NCBI RefSeq assembly: GCF_000002995.4
Contig: NW_025062479.1
Coordinates: 2,625,721-2,689,720 of the forward strand
Source of the DNA: Brugia malayi
Lineage: Eukaryota > Nematoda > Chromadorea > Rhabditida > Onchocercidae
DNA: 64,000 bases
Reading direction: 5' to 3'
Shown here: positions 12,601 to 25,800 of the stretch, in pieces
Layout of the letters: each line of letters begins with the position of its first letter
How positions within the stretch are numbered: position 1 is the first letter of the stretch
Translations under genes and position numbers: made by a program
The notes under the pieces: model-generated
Databases searched by the model: none
What the model saw: only the letters and a program-made list of their open reading frames with translations
Told to the model about the DNA's origin: nothing

Positions 12601-15600
12601 AACAATACCTTCCTCGTTTAGCTGCTCAGAAACCACGAATTATGACAGATCGTATTCGACGAATGCCAATATATGATAACCATAGTACTATTTATTCTCT
12701 TTGTTCTGCTTCTGTTCGGTAATTACAACAATCTAATATTTATGTTTCTTCCTATAAAGTTTTAGAGCAGTTTTAAGTTTGTTTTACTATATTTTTGTAG
12801 CAATATTAAAAGCTTATAAGCCATTTAATTTTAAAGCTATTTTTAAAATAATTTGAACATTTGTATCGACGTTGTTTTATCACTAATAATCTTTTTCTCA
12901 TAATAACATCATTTATTTACTACACTTTGTCAAGAATAATTGTTTTCATAATCATCTGAAATTGTTGCTATTTGTTTTGAATGTTTTCAATCTTCTTTCC
13001 TAGCATATCAACAACCACCACCACCATCATTTTGTCCGCAGAAGCAACGTGCTGCTGAAATTCATGAGGAAGCTATTCAGCGTGCGGCTGCTGTTTACAA
13101 TCAAATTAGAGGGCAAAAGATTTCTCCATCCGGTGTTAATCCTCTTCCTCAGGTTGTTTGTTTGTTTTTTCCGTAGAAATTTAATAAAATAATGAATAAA
13201 ATTTTTCATAATTGTACAGTACCTTTTTTTTTACAGATTTTTATTCAATGATGAAATAATAAATGATTGAGAGTATTAATTTAGGCGACAAGAAACACGA
13301 CATTTCCTCCTCATTCACCTATCACAACAACTATTGCTGAAACATCGATTGAAACTGTTCCAAAAAAGTCACCAACAAGAAAACGGTATAACCTTAGAAC
13401 AAATTCCTTTTTTTTTTTTTTTTTTTTTCGTTCTTATTTCGAAATTAATTAAAGGAAAAATTATTGTCTAAATCTCTATGAAGAAATGACATTGAAACAT
13501 TTTTCTGTAGTATTCATATTTTGCAAACGGGAAACAATTTTGTTATCATTTCATATACATTTTTGTAAATGTTAAATGTTTTAATATATCACTGATGAAT
13601 CGTATGGTGGAAATTTCAAAAAATTTTTTTTACTGAATTAACAATTGTATTATTTGTGACAGTTACAGATGCAATGTTAGTGCATAGTGAAATTACTAGT
13701 GGAATTTATTATTGGAAATCATTTATTCAATGATTAATAGTAGTGTTTGAAATGTTAGAGATGTTTCTTTTTTGATCAGTTTTACGATATTTTTTTTTTT
13801 GATTTTATATCGAAGAACTGTAGAAATCAAAATGATTAGAAAAAGGAAAGAAATGGAGTGGAAAAGTACGAAATTTAATCGATTTTTTTTTTTAATTTTA
13901 AATTAATGTTAAAGAACAAAAATATTTCCCTAATCTTATTCTCTCACATTCATTTTCAATATGTTATCCGTCATTTGAACTCATCTTTAGTAAAATTACA
14001 TTTTTTTTTTTTTCTATTTTGGCTATTGTGATTTGTTCATCGCTGATTATTATTATGATAAAAAATTTGTTTAATTTAAACGAAGTTTTTTTAATTTTTT
14101 CTCAATATTTTTTTCAATTAAAAAAGTTGAATTTTTTACAGGAAATCCTTTTACTCATCTACTATTATCATTACAGCTTTCCAATCATTTCATATATACT
14201 GCTTCTGATTTGGGAAATGTGTAATCAATCCTAAATTCATTCCATTAATTTTCAGGAATCATTCGATGATGTCAGCTTCACAGGTCCGTGTCACCGTGCT
14301 TGGTACACAATCAGAGCCAGCTACACAACAAATTATCACCGAAAGTGATCATGTCTTGCCGATTCATGGAATTGCTGGTCTTCCGAAGCAGGTCATTTTT
14401 ATCATGAATATATTTTTAAAATATTAAAGTGCATTTTCATTTGTGTAAGACACAACGTTTAGAAATGTTAAATTAATAGACTGATCAGTCAATTTTATAT
14501 AAATTATTCCGTTGATTTTTTTGCTAAGCATATTTGCATAATTCACACTGCTAATTTTAGCCTCGTATCGAGATGGCAGATACTGGACCTGGAAAAGATA
14601 TTGCTCCTCATAGCGGTGATGAGAAACCACCTTGGCAATTCGTTCGCGCAGTCAACAATGCTGTTCCCATGGGTACATCACAGGTAAGTTAAATGTAAAA
14701 TTCAAATAGATTTGTATGTTGATGTTGCTATAATTTTCTTTTATTACCATTCTTAGTCTAAATTTATTCATGCTGAAACGTGTAAAGTAATAAAGCGTAC
14801 TAATAAATATTACGCTATCAATTTGTATTTATAATTCCACCATATATCATTATATGCTGAGAGTAAGTAACGCAAATTTGCAAAAAAATGGAATTACTAT
14901 ATTGTTTTATTGTTTAAGATAAAAATTTATTTCAGACAATGGAAGATTGCTCAAAAAATGATGTTGGAATAGATCCTTCCGATGCACAAAAATCATTTGC
15001 TATTCAAATTAATAATAACTCATTTTCGTTACCAGCTGCTGAACCACTTCTTAACAATCCAATTGGTTCATCTATCAATGGTTCAGGAATAGGTGTGATA
15101 TCTGGTGCATCTGATCTGGTCACTGCTCAACCTGTGCTTTCTGGTTAATAATTTATGTTACATTATTGAATTAGGAAAAACTATTAATAAAAATTTTATT
15201 TTTTTCAAAAATGCCCAAAAATTGTTTTAAAAGTAGTACCGAAGAAATTAACAATTTATTAATTAGGGTATCAAACCACAAATCATTTTTATTTACTATT
15301 AACTGATGCTTTTTTTTTCTCTCATTTAAAGTTTAGTTTCTTTTTTTTTTGAAGTCATATGATGCAATAATCTGAATGTAATATGTACAGGAAATGGTAG
15401 TCATCTCGCTGAATCATTACGTGAAGTAATGGCACAAGTGGATGATGACGTAATAAATTATTCACGTGAGACTCAATATGTTCGCAAATTGTACTTTATG
15501 AAGCGACTGATTGAATCGCTTGTTATTGTATGTTATATAAAGTTTCATAAAAAATAGTTTTTTTCATTTAATCTCTTCATCAAATTTTATCATAAAAGAA

Positions 15601-16656
15601 AATTTAAAAAAGAAAAAAATTTTAAATAAATGTCTAAAATTATATTAGTATTATGTATTTATATTATATAGAAAAATGGTGCATTATGTGACGAAGTGTC
15701 GCGTTTAAATCAACGTATTCGAACAGTAATGGAAGAAAGAAAGTGAATAATTTTTCTCTATTCAGTGAAACATTATTATGAAACTCTTTAAATTTTTATT
15801 TTTGTTTTTAGGAATGAATTAAATAATTAACAAAAGAAATGAATTCTATATATATTTTTTAGTAACAATAACGAGTGCAATATTAGCAGTGAAAACGATT
15901 AGAATAGCCAAATTATATTTTACAGAGTTTTGGCAAAACGATTACAACATCATGAGCGTAATAGGATTCGTAGAATTCAAACCAAATTAAAGAAGGTATC
16001 ATTTAGACGATTCTTTTTTTTTTAATTTTCATCTTTTATTAATAAATATGATTATATTTTTCCTTCTTCTTATAGCAAGCAGCTGCTCGTGCTGCAAAAA
16101 TGAATGAATCACAATCAGTGCTTGCATCTGCAACAAGCGGCACAGAAGGTTTGCCAGGTGGTGATATCGAAAATTATGAAAGTGACGATTCTGATAAGAC
16201 ACTTGTTTCTAGTGGTGCGGCTTCTCCGAACACCAGCGCGTCAGTGAGTTTTTTTTTTTTTCTTTTATTGTTTAGTTGAAAATAACTATTAATTGTCGAT
16301 GGTCTCTTTCGTAGGCTATGAAATGCTTGAGGTTTCCTAAATACATACATACATATATATATTTTATAGCATTTATTTATTTATTTTTTTTTTCTTTTTG
16401 TAATTTTGGTGCTTTAGATAATTTGTATTATAGAATTTTGGCATGTTTAGTGGAGCAGAATAGCTATTTCCAGATGTCTCGTGTAGAAACGCCGGAACCA
16501 GCTTCACGCAGTCATGAATTTATATCGAAAATGACACCTTACAATACTAATGTTCAAGAAGGTGGAAAATGTAAGATAAAAAGCGGTATGCGTCGTCATC
16601 TTTCAACTAAACGTTCGCTTATTGATCGAAAAGAAAAAAAAATTTCATTAAATTAA
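9433..16656 (+). CDS. Large Gln/Ser/Pro-rich nuclear-type protein with INO80E/TBRG1-like coiled coil
   Basis: Seventeen exons: 9433-9537, 10199-10286, 10869-10960, 11195-11312, 11427-11619, 11749-11917, 12312-~12684, 13004-13152, 13285-13385, 14256-14391, 14561-14683, 14936-15143, 15391-15527, 15672-15742, 15926-15995, 16076-16243 and 16474-16656, about 827 aa. Most of the protein is low-complexity, rich in Gln, Ser, Thr, Pro and Asn. Exon 7 has five tandem ~8-residue units of the type PSMNIPxS. Residues ~644-711 form a charged coiled coil (YVRKLYFMKRLIES, NGALCDEVSRLNQ, EERKVLAKRL) followed by a basic stretch; its spacing resembles the N-terminal coil of TBRG1 and the INO80E coil of chromatin-remodelling complexes, as I remember them. 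No FYR domain was found. Two points are uncertain: the exon 2 donor (10286 or 10310, same phase) and the exon 7 donor (12684 or 12702; the obvious GTAATT donor at 12719 is out of phase). A nuclear role is inference. Confidence 0.75.
9620..10025. repeat. (TAA)n microsatellite decaying into TAAA/TAATAA low-complexity DNA
   Basis: A pure AAT/TAA trinucleotide array spans about 9621-9679 and is followed by ~340 bp built almost wholly of AATAA/AAATAA variants. It lies in the first intron of the coiled-coil gene. Likely polymorphic; no coding content. Confidence 0.9.
10149..10172. repeat. 24-bp perfect AT palindrome
   Basis: The 24 bases read identically on both strands (TATATACAATAT and its mirror complement). 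It sits 26 bp before an exon of the coiled-coil gene, within its first intron. Chance in AT-rich DNA is possible. Confidence 0.85.
12442..12573 (+). repeat. In-frame 24-bp coding repeat (PSMNIPxS octapeptide)
   Basis: Inside exon 7 of the coiled-coil gene, codons repeat with a 24-bp period, giving MNIPVSPS, MNIPASPS, TNVPTSPS, MNIPPSPS in tandem, with a related MNMLATPS just upstream. The period is exactly 8 codons, so copy-number changes would keep the frame. Confidence 0.85.
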
Positions 16657-16744
16657 AATTCTAGTCTAGATATTATCTGTGATAGTTAGGTGTAACATTT
16701 TTATGGTAGCTATAGTTAGTGATATTTGTAGTACTTTTGTTTGT

Positions 16745-16777
<33 letters not shown>

Positions 16778-18799
16778 AACTTATTTGTCAAATTATTTTC
16801 GTAATTGGTTTAACGTTATAATTATATCTCATATTTTATTTGTGAAGGCTGTGAATAGTAGTGAGATTTATGAATGCCAAAGCAACATCATGAAAGCATT
16901 AATGTGATATTATTCATATTTGCGAGTTTATTTCGTTTTTTATTCCTTTATCCCTTTTCCTTTTCCCGGTTCACCATATATTTAATACTCTATGTATGAT
17001 ATCGATAATCGATAATTGATTCGATCGGTTTTCTTATTATCGTATCATTTGGCTGTTGCTTTAATGGAACTTTTAAAGTATATTTTTCATGATTGTTAAA
17101 ATCTCATGCATTGTGTATTGTATCATTCATTTTACAGATATTCTGCATTGATTGCGTTTTATAGTATTATACATCTGTACTGATAACGATCATCTATTTC
17201 TTTTTTTTTTTTTTTCTATTTGAATTTATCTTATTCTTTTGTAATGCTCATAAGTATATAATAATTAATGGTAGTTTTTGTATATGATTTAACATAAGTT
17301 CTACTGGTGCATTGTCAATTATTCACTCCTCCTCAATTATACTAGCCATGATCTCAGGATTCTATTCCATCTTTGTTATTGTTTATTTCTATTTACAAAA
17401 GTATAAAATGTTTCATATATTATTTGTCACAACAAATACTTAATATCATCAATATTTTAAAAATTCTCATTGTAAATTTAATAAAATATAAAATAATGGT
17501 AATAAATTATCATTGAATATTACTGGTCGATTATATGAAGTGCTAAATGATGTACTGTGACTTTAAAACAAAAAGATCAATTACAAATGTAATGCAAATT
17601 ATGTCAAATTTAATTTATTATAAAAATTACAGAAATTAATCTAATCGAAGGAATTCTTACATGATTGAAGTGATTTACAAATATTATTGCTCAAGATGTG
17701 GTTTGAATTTGTAATATTTTTGTTACTTTATAGTTAATTACTTTAGGAACGCTATTTTAGAGCTTAATTGCATGATGTTCTTTTTCTTTTTTGATGAAGG
17801 AGAGGAGGAGGGGGAGGATATGAACTAAATTTCAAATTGATTGTTTTGAATTTGAAAACGACATTATGTAAAAAGAGTTATCAATTTATATTTACTAATG
17901 GATAAATTTAATTGATGATGTAGCGATAAAGGGGTGAAATTTACACGCTACCTTCCAAATATCAGATAATTTCAACTTCCCAGTTTATTTTATTTTTTTT
18001 TAAATTCAGATTTATATGACCAAAAATAAATTGAGAAAAGTAGCTAATAAATTTTAAATGGAACTTTAGATTCTTGTTCACTTTATCAAATCCCGTGTAT
18101 CATCTTCTATGCTGTTTTTTTCTTTTTTTTAAAAAAAAATTTATTCAATTTATAATACATGAAACATTCATTTATCAATTTTTGTCGCATAGACATATCT
18201 TTTTTTTATATTAATGAAATGTGTTATTACTTTTTATATTTTTATGTTTATATTGTTCTGAAATTTCGTTAAAATATTTAAATTAACTAATTATTTACAA
18301 GTAAAATTCAACATATACTTTGGAAAATTAATTTTATAATATAAATTAAATTATGATTAAGGCAGTTCTTGATTGTATTCTGAGCTTTCGGTTTTTTTTT
18401 TTTTTCTCCCATGAAAACGCTTAAAAAAATGCTTTGAAAATGTCTTATTACTAGAAAATAATATACCTGAAATTTTCTTAATTCAACAAATTTTTCATTT
18501 TTCTATTGCCAAATTTAATCGACTTGTGCATGGTGATTATCAAATTCAAATTTCATTTCCAAATAAAATGCTAAATTAAAGCTCTAAGATGAATGCCTAT
18601 TTCAAACTACTGTTTAGATTTCTTTTAGAAAGATCTAAATTAAAATTACTAATTAATAATATTTTGTTTGCATTGATAGCAACTGATAGCATATTAGCCA
18701 GACTATTTTTTTCATATAATTATTAGTCCTTATATATGTATAACGGATTTTATCATCTTTCATCGAATAGAAAATAACCTGAATTAAATTTTCATATCA

Positions 18800-18965
18800 G
18801 TCTTTTATTTTTTTTTAACCAGTATCCTTTACCTGTCTTTTTATCAGAATCTTTTACCTATTTTTTTTTTTTTTTTTTTTTTTTGTTTTTTTGATCAGCA
18901 TCTTTCACCTCTTTTTTTCGATCAATATCTTCTATCTGTTTTTTCTTCTTTCTTTTTTTTTGATG
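18800..18965. repeat. Degenerate T-rich tandem repeat (GATCAGYATCTTTTACCT-like units)
   Basis: Four diverged units share CAG/CAA-ATC-TT-YACCT followed by a variable poly-T spacer: CAGTATCCTTTACCT, CAGAATCTTTTACCT, CAGCATCTTTCACCT, CAATATCTTCTATCT. The spacing varies because the T-tract length varies. Confidence 0.7.
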
Positions 18966-20573
18966 ATCCCTATAAATATATTGAAAGTGTAACTTCCTAT
19001 ATATGTGTTGAAATGCACACTGATAATTAAATCAGTCGGTAATGTCCAATATATTATAACTTCAATACTATTCACTAAGCTTGCACAAAAAAACTGTACA
19101 AAATCAGCACCATAACTAGTATCAAAATTTTACCACAATTTTTCCCAAAAAAAATAATAAATACAAGGATCTGAATAATCTTCCAATAAAAAGATTACAA
19201 AGATCTCAACAAACAAACATTCGTCATACAGTATGAAAACAACAAAACAAATGCTGGTCATTATACGGTAGGAAACAAACATTTTTAAAGCACTCTTATG
19301 ATTTATATTGAATTGATAACAAATAAATAAATTAGAGCTGTGAAATAATGATTGTCCTTTGCATATGGTAAATAATTCACGAAGACAGAAAAAAATTTTT
19401 TCCGGTAAATACTCTGGTTGAACTGAATGTGCCTTTTATAATGTTGCACAAGGAAAAATATGTAAGTCTTTAAATACAGTAACTTAACTTTAAAAAAAAA
19501 AAAAAGACTTTCTAATACCGTTGATCTAGACAAAAACTTACCAATCATTTACTGCTAATTTTATCCGATCTTCAAGTAATACTATTTCGAATTTAGGAAA
19601 TTTTAAAATATATGATAAGACATTGGGTAACTCTCAGCAGTTCCAACTCTCAGAACATTATAGCATATAATTTATTTACATGATTGGCAATGCTCGAAAG
19701 TTCCTTGAATTCTCATTTTGTGACAGTAGGGATAATATGGGATCGACTGTTCTGACAAGTTCCTTCGGAGGACACTATCTTTCCTGTCGGATTTCATGCC
19801 TACCTTTTCTTTGAATACGGAGATTGAATACAGAGAATTTCATGCCTGCCTATAGTTTCACTGTAAATTGGACTAAACTCTGTAGCACTGACTACATGGA
19901 ATTATTGATTAAATTGAAAAAACTCTTAATATTCAACTTTGAATCGTTTTATCTGGAAACCAAACTTGCAAATGCCATATTCAGCAACGATCGACAAGGC
20001 TAAGATCAATATTTACAATCAGTACAACCAAACAATGCTAATACGAACATAATTATGTACAGCATAATAAATGAGTCCATGGAAAATGGAAAATTAGTAG
20101 TTTAATGAACAAATACCAATTTATTTATTTAAGGTCAAACTTTTCTACAATGGATCTTGAAGACAATTTTGGCACATAAAATACTGAAGAAGTTCTCTTA
20201 AGAACAAAATACAAAATTAATATTAGACTCGATACAATTTCTCTTTCTAGAACATGGCATTTTCAAATAAATATACAGCTCACTGTCTCAGTGACAGTCT
20301 CATTGTCATATGCTCCACCACTGCTTTGAATGCAAAGAAAAAGAAAGGGGATTTCTAATGCTATGAAATGCATTAAAATACTATAGTACATTGAAATATG
20401 TAACGAAACTTTGATCTTAATTGTCTATCGAATAGATGTTGGAAAAAACCAGCATGCTATAAACATATTTATGGCAGTAGAGAAAGTAAAATCATTTATA
20501 TCACCTAAATCATTTTGTATAGATGAATGTTTATTGTATTTTTCCAAAAATTTTTTCGAACTTACAAAGCAAT

Positions 20574-20579
20574 TTTATT
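20574..20579 (-). terminator. Poly(A) signal AATAAA (minus), RNF141-like gene
   Basis: TTTATT on the plus strand reads AATAAA on the minus strand, about 140 bp beyond the stop codon of the RING gene. Confidence 0.45.
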
Positions 20580-20717
20580 TTAATTTTGTTGGAACATTCT
20601 CAAAAATTTTCATTCTACAGGTACTTTCTATAAAACAATGTTAAAATAAACCTCTACAATATGTTGTCTAATAACAATATACTTCCTTAACAAGTGCATA
20701 TCAAAGAAAACTGCTAA

Positions 20718-22175
20718 TCAACTCTTGCTTTCTTCTATTTTTGTCAAGGAAAACAAATAATTCCTGAGTTCACTATCATCGATCACATCCGGAATTACCC
20801 ATGCATCGCTTCCATCAAGCTCTAAAGGATTACGACAGAGCGGACACCAGTCCTTCTTCATAGCTTTCCACTGTTCGATACATAACGAACAAAAAGTATG
20901 AACACACGGCAACACTACATCTGGCCTACGTTCCATACATATTATACATTCAGTGGCAGTAAGAGCTCTGAAAAACATTTAAACAAAAAAGATAAAAGTA
21001 ATTTATCTAAAAAACTACAATTTTGCAATTAAAAAACATACTAGATACTACATACTCGAATAATCTGACAAAAATAAATGACTTGCTGACCTGTCCATAT
21101 GTGCATTAAGGACGTGTCCTTGAAATAGTGTCAGCAAATAATATAATGATTTTTGAAGAGTCAAAAATTGTTCAAATGTGAATACACGGTAGGAATCAGC
21201 CGACCTTGCATTAATCTAAATCTAACAGTGAATTTTAGGGTAAGTTGAATACGATCTACATCGTACTAGATGCAAAAATCATGTCAGAAGGACTGAAAAC
21301 AATCAGAGTAAGTTATAACATTTAGGTTGTTCCTTAGGCACGAAAATCTTAATTTCAGTCCATTAGAATAATCTTTCCTGAACAACTAAAACACGTCATG
21401 CATCTGCAGGTAATGGCATTAACTGTTGCATGATTCGAAATCATACGAAATTAAAACTGAACGACTATTAGTTTGATTTCTAAAATTCATATACGACCAA
21501 TTTGATAATTACAACTCAAAGTTGCAAAACAATGGATAAGGTTTAGAATGATGCAATATAACGTAATCCTTTAGCCTATTATATTGAAATTCAAATTTAA
21601 TAAGCAAAAAGAAAAAGTAGCAATAAGTAATGTAGAAGAAAACAACGAACGATTACTTTCAAAGTGCATATTCTAACAGTTATTTTCCAAAGCAACGTAT
21701 TAGCAGTGCCTTTTTTAATTGCAAACAATAAATGTCTTCCGTCCGAGTCAACAAAATTAGCACATCTGAAAACCTTCACACTGCACAACTTCGTTTTTCA
21801 AAAGAAAAAAAAAAAACTGCACTTTTCCCTCTAATGATCGAACACTAAAAAAAATCGTTATGTACACGGACATCAACCATTTAATGATAACATTCAGTTG
21901 GGTATCTTATTTAAATGTCCCGTAAATATGTACCATTAATAAATATACTGGAAAAACTTAAGACTACACTTAACTCAGTAAACCATAAGCGTCAAATTTG
22001 GCTAACCAAAATACTTGTAGTGGATAACACTATAAGCATTCTGCATATCTCTTAATTGATGAATTAACCTGTCATTGAGTTCGCAGATAAGCTTAACAAA
22101 TTGCACCCACGTCATTGACAACATTTCAATTGTGTTTTGTGACTTCCTTGAAAGTATACTTCGCTCTTGGCCCAT
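20718..22175 (-). CDS. RNF141-like RING finger protein (probable E3 ubiquitin ligase)
   Basis: Four exons, read downwards: 22175-22069, 21765-21657, 21215-21091 and 20967-20718, giving 196 aa in continuous phase. The C-terminal C3HC4 RING has ligands C121, C124, C135, H137, C140, C143, C155 and C158 (CIICMERRPDVVLPCVHTFC, then WCPLC). The middle (DGRHLLFAIKKGTANTLLWK, then RVFTFEQFLTLQKSL) matches the order of human RNF141/ZNF230 segments, and the protein begins MGQ, so Gly2 may be N-myristoylated as predicted for that family. RNF141 is about 230 aa; this form is shorter in the linker before the RING. Its substrate is unknown. The start shares a ~680-bp head-to-head intergenic region with the SLC41 gene. 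Exon 3 (21215-21091) is the least certain because other AGs lie nearby, but only this frame is open and similar. Confidence 0.88.
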
Positions 22176-22857
22176 TCCGCTGAAGCTAACAACTTTATTA
22201 ATCTAATGATTGTAAACATATAAGCATTTATCCAAAAATAAACAAATATAGTCGTTTTTATTCAATAACAGCACATATGCTTTAAAAGCATTAGCACATA
22301 ACAGGTATGTAAATAACTGCATACATTATGTTTTAAAACAAAAATTTCGAGAGAGAAAAAAGGAAAGAAAAGAAAAACCACGCCTTATCGGTCTTAATGG
22401 GAACGATTCATGCCAGTAATGTAAATTCAAAACTTTTTTTCATTGTACGAGAAGAAAATATGTAATGTTTTATAATTATATAAAATTTAAAATAATTATT
22501 ACCAATTTGCTGAATTTACCTCACTCTTCCCTTCCTTTCTCATACTTTTTAAGAATAAAGCTCAAGTTCCGAAAATGAAGTGTTGGCTGATCCGTTGTTC
22601 CCCAGAAAAGCTGGCTGGACTAAACGGATGTTAAAATTTTGTGAGTTTGGCATTAGCAATGCTAGTTTTACGGTTTTGAGTTTTTGTGATGTATGAGTGA
22701 GTGGTTCATTGTTTAAGATTAAGGTTTATAGGAAGAAGAAATGATCTTGATAAATGTCATACAATGAGTAACTCTAATATTTGCATATTTTCGGATTTCA
22801 TATGTTTATTATTTTCTATTGCATTTTTATTATTATGCTTTTGCATTTTAGGAATGT
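22176..22857. promoter_or_regulatory. Head-to-head intergenic region, RNF141-like (-) / SLC41 (+)
   Basis: About 680 bp separates the two divergent start codons. It holds both presumed promoters and ends with the acceptor TGCATTTTAG (ends 22851), seven bases before the SLC41 ATG. A pocket less AT-rich than its surroundings (about 22575-22630) lies inside. No specific factor-binding motif is claimed. Confidence 0.5.
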
Positions 22858-25800
22858 ATGCATGATCAATGGATGGAAGCAATGAAAATGTAAGTATTTT
22901 CGAAATAAAATAGGGTGTAATACTGAAAGATAAACAAAATTGAGTAAGAAGTATTCATCAATTTTTGGGTTGAATGAAGAATTCTATACATCGAATCTTA
23001 TATTATATAGATTATAAATCATTTATGTTAACTAATTTGCTTCAAAATAAATTCATTAACACATATTTCTATTGCACATACTATTGGCAGCAACATAACT
23101 AGTGATAATTTTGACAGCTTATAAAATATCATCTGGAATGTAAGTTCCTTTTTATGCTTTCGTAAAGGACTCTGTAGTTTGAGATATTAATATATTAATG
23201 GTGCTTGAGAGAGAATTTGACATAAAAGTCATAAGTGAGGATGCGAAAATCATGTAAATCAAAAAAAAAAAAATAATGCAGGCAATTTTCATTTTTGCTT
23301 GCATTAGACACACATCTCGGCATCTAACTTCATTTTACAACCATTTTGTTGAGCCGAAATGCTACTAAGTTGTGGAAAAGTCTCAGCTTCTTAGATGAGA
23401 TATAACACAAAATGGATTTAATTTCAAATTTAGCAGAAGACAATATGATGAAAGCAAATTATTACAAGTGAAACGGCGACGATTCCGGGGTGAAAACAGC
23501 AAGATGGATGTTGGAAATGTCAACAGTGTAAGTAAATTCGCTCTTTTATGATCGATAGACAAAGAAATTCTTTTGCTTTTTTTTCATCATTCGCAAGTAT
23601 TTTGTGTTATATGTAGATGCTTTTGAAATTTTGTCAAGTGAATGATAATTCTACTTTATAATACTTGCTTTATTATTGAATTTGAGTTGGTTTAATGTAG
23701 AAAGATGTAATTTAGGATCTGGATGGTTTGGAAACGAAATTTGAATTGAATAGTGTTTTTGTATCAGCTTCACGTGGTGGTCCATCGTATAAGCCTGAAG
23801 TGACGGATAGCAAATTTAACAACGATATTGTGACTGATTCAATACCAATGTTGAAGAGAATGAGAGAGATGTTGAATTCGAATATCGCTAGAGGCGAAAC
23901 AAGCCTTGTTTTTAAGTATCTTTTCTTTTCCTTGGAATTTTTGATATCCTTCTAACTGCTAATTTTCTGTACTATGCCAATTATTTCTTAACCTACATTT
24001 TGCTTTTTCATTTAATCTAACAGTTGACCAGTAACAGTTTCTTAAGCTTACTAATGCATTTTGAAAATCATTGTTTGCGTCGAATAATCAGCAGTTATGG
24101 CCATTGTGAATCTATTCTATAATTTGTAGACATTTTTATGTGGATTGATTTTGTCAACATTTAGTTATTTTGCTTTAAACTTTAACTCTTAACTGGAGCA
24201 GATTAAAGCAAACTATCATAAAAAAGAATACGCTATACTAATTCTAATTTATATGTTGTGTAGCTATGTTATTTCAGTAGTGGAGACAGCATACAGGTTG
24301 CTTCTGATGAAGATTTTAGCTTTACTCATGCAAATATCCTTGACTCAAGCATGTCTACTACATCTTCGTATAGTTTATTTTTACAGGTGTGGATTGAAGA
24401 TAATATAACTTTTTATGTTATCGGTTCATTTAAATAAAATTGTTTTCATTTCATTTTAAAGTTCCATTTACTTCATACTCATTCAAAATTTTGTTTGTAT
24501 ACGGTAATGAAGAATTCGTCTTTCATCCAGCCTTTTTTTTTTTTTTTTTTTTTTTTGGATTTTCCAAACTTTTAAATTTATTTCAGATATTATTCCCATT
24601 CGTTCCTGCTGGCCTTGGGATGGTTTTTGCTGGATTTGTTCTTGATATTGTACAACACTGGAATCTTTTTATTGAGGTACCTCTTCAGTTGTCTAACATT
24701 CTTTAAGCTAGGTTTTTATGGGCCATACTTTTGGATGCCTTCAAAATCTCTATTTCATTAAATTTTATAGGTACCTGAAACATTCATTTTGGTTCCTGCA
24801 TTACTTGGCTTGAAAGGAAATCTTGAAATGACCTTTGCATCCAGATTATCAACATTGGTATGTTCATTTATTCTTTCGTTCTGTGGTTCTGTTATTTGTT
24901 AATGCTTCCCGTTGTAGCTGAATTCGCTCTCGAGATTGAAATAGATTCATGAGATTCGTTTTATTCACTAATAACTGATATCCCGGGTTAATAGTACTAT
25001 GTAAGATATAATATCTATTTAAACAATTGTATCAGGCCAACATGGGACGAATGAATTCAAATCCGAAGAAGATTATTGTTGCAAACTTGGCTCTCATTCA
25101 AGTACAAGCAATTGTAGTAGCATTTCTGGCTTCTAGCTTTGCTGTTACGCTAGCATGGATACCGAAGGGGCAGGTGATTCTGTTAATTTCAGAAAGTGGT
25201 CTCTACATCAGTTTATCATTGAACTTCGATTCCAGAGAATGAGAATGTAGTTGATTAAACTGTTAGCAGTTTTTATATGTAAATGCAGAAATTAGTAAAA
25301 ATGATTTATGCAGTAGTTTAGTTAATTTACTTTCATTCGTACTCGTCGACTTTATTAATTGTAAATGGACCTGAATAAAGAATTGCAGCAAAGCTGAAAC
25401 AAAAAACCTGAAACAAAACCTGCGTTTTTCTTAACAAAGTCTAGTGTTAAAAAAAACTGAAATCGCTGTTGTTTAGTTCCAGTTTACATCATTCTGTTGC
25501 GAAACTAATAGCTTAATGTTGTGTATGTATTATTTATAAAGTCAGTCCTTTAAAAGTTTACGGTAACAACCAAATGATTAACATGGGCTTTTGTCGTTCA
25601 AAATCACTGCACAAAAAAATTTGACCATGTTTTTTCAGTAAATGTAAAATTTCAGATTGATTGGTCTCATGCTTCTCTATTATGTGCAAGCAGTCTAACA
25701 ACGGCGTCACTGACATCATTAGTGCTTAGTACGGTTGTGATATGTGTCGTTTTAATTTCACGGAATTTCGATATAAATCCCGACAATATTGCAACACCAA

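Larger units (their letters stand above)
16657..20717. other. Convergent intergenic region between the coiled-coil gene (+) and RNF141-like gene (-)
   Basis: About 4 kb with no supportable coding exon. It contains the 3' UTRs of both genes, many poly-T tracts, a degenerate T-rich tandem repeat at ~18800-18965 and a minus-strand AATAAA for the RING gene at 20574-20579. Six-frame translations are Phe/Lys/Ile/Asn-rich and show no family similarity I recognise. Confidence 0.6.

Noticed and set aside
22446..22500. Possible exon upstream of the RNF141-like start
   Set aside because: No in-phase open frame; the MGQ start at 22175 agrees with the family N-terminus.
23108..23129. 22-nt candidate micro-exon (acceptor TTGACAG, donor GTAAGT) in SLC41
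   Set aside because: Its inclusion breaks the phase between exons 1 and 2, whereas direct joining keeps it.
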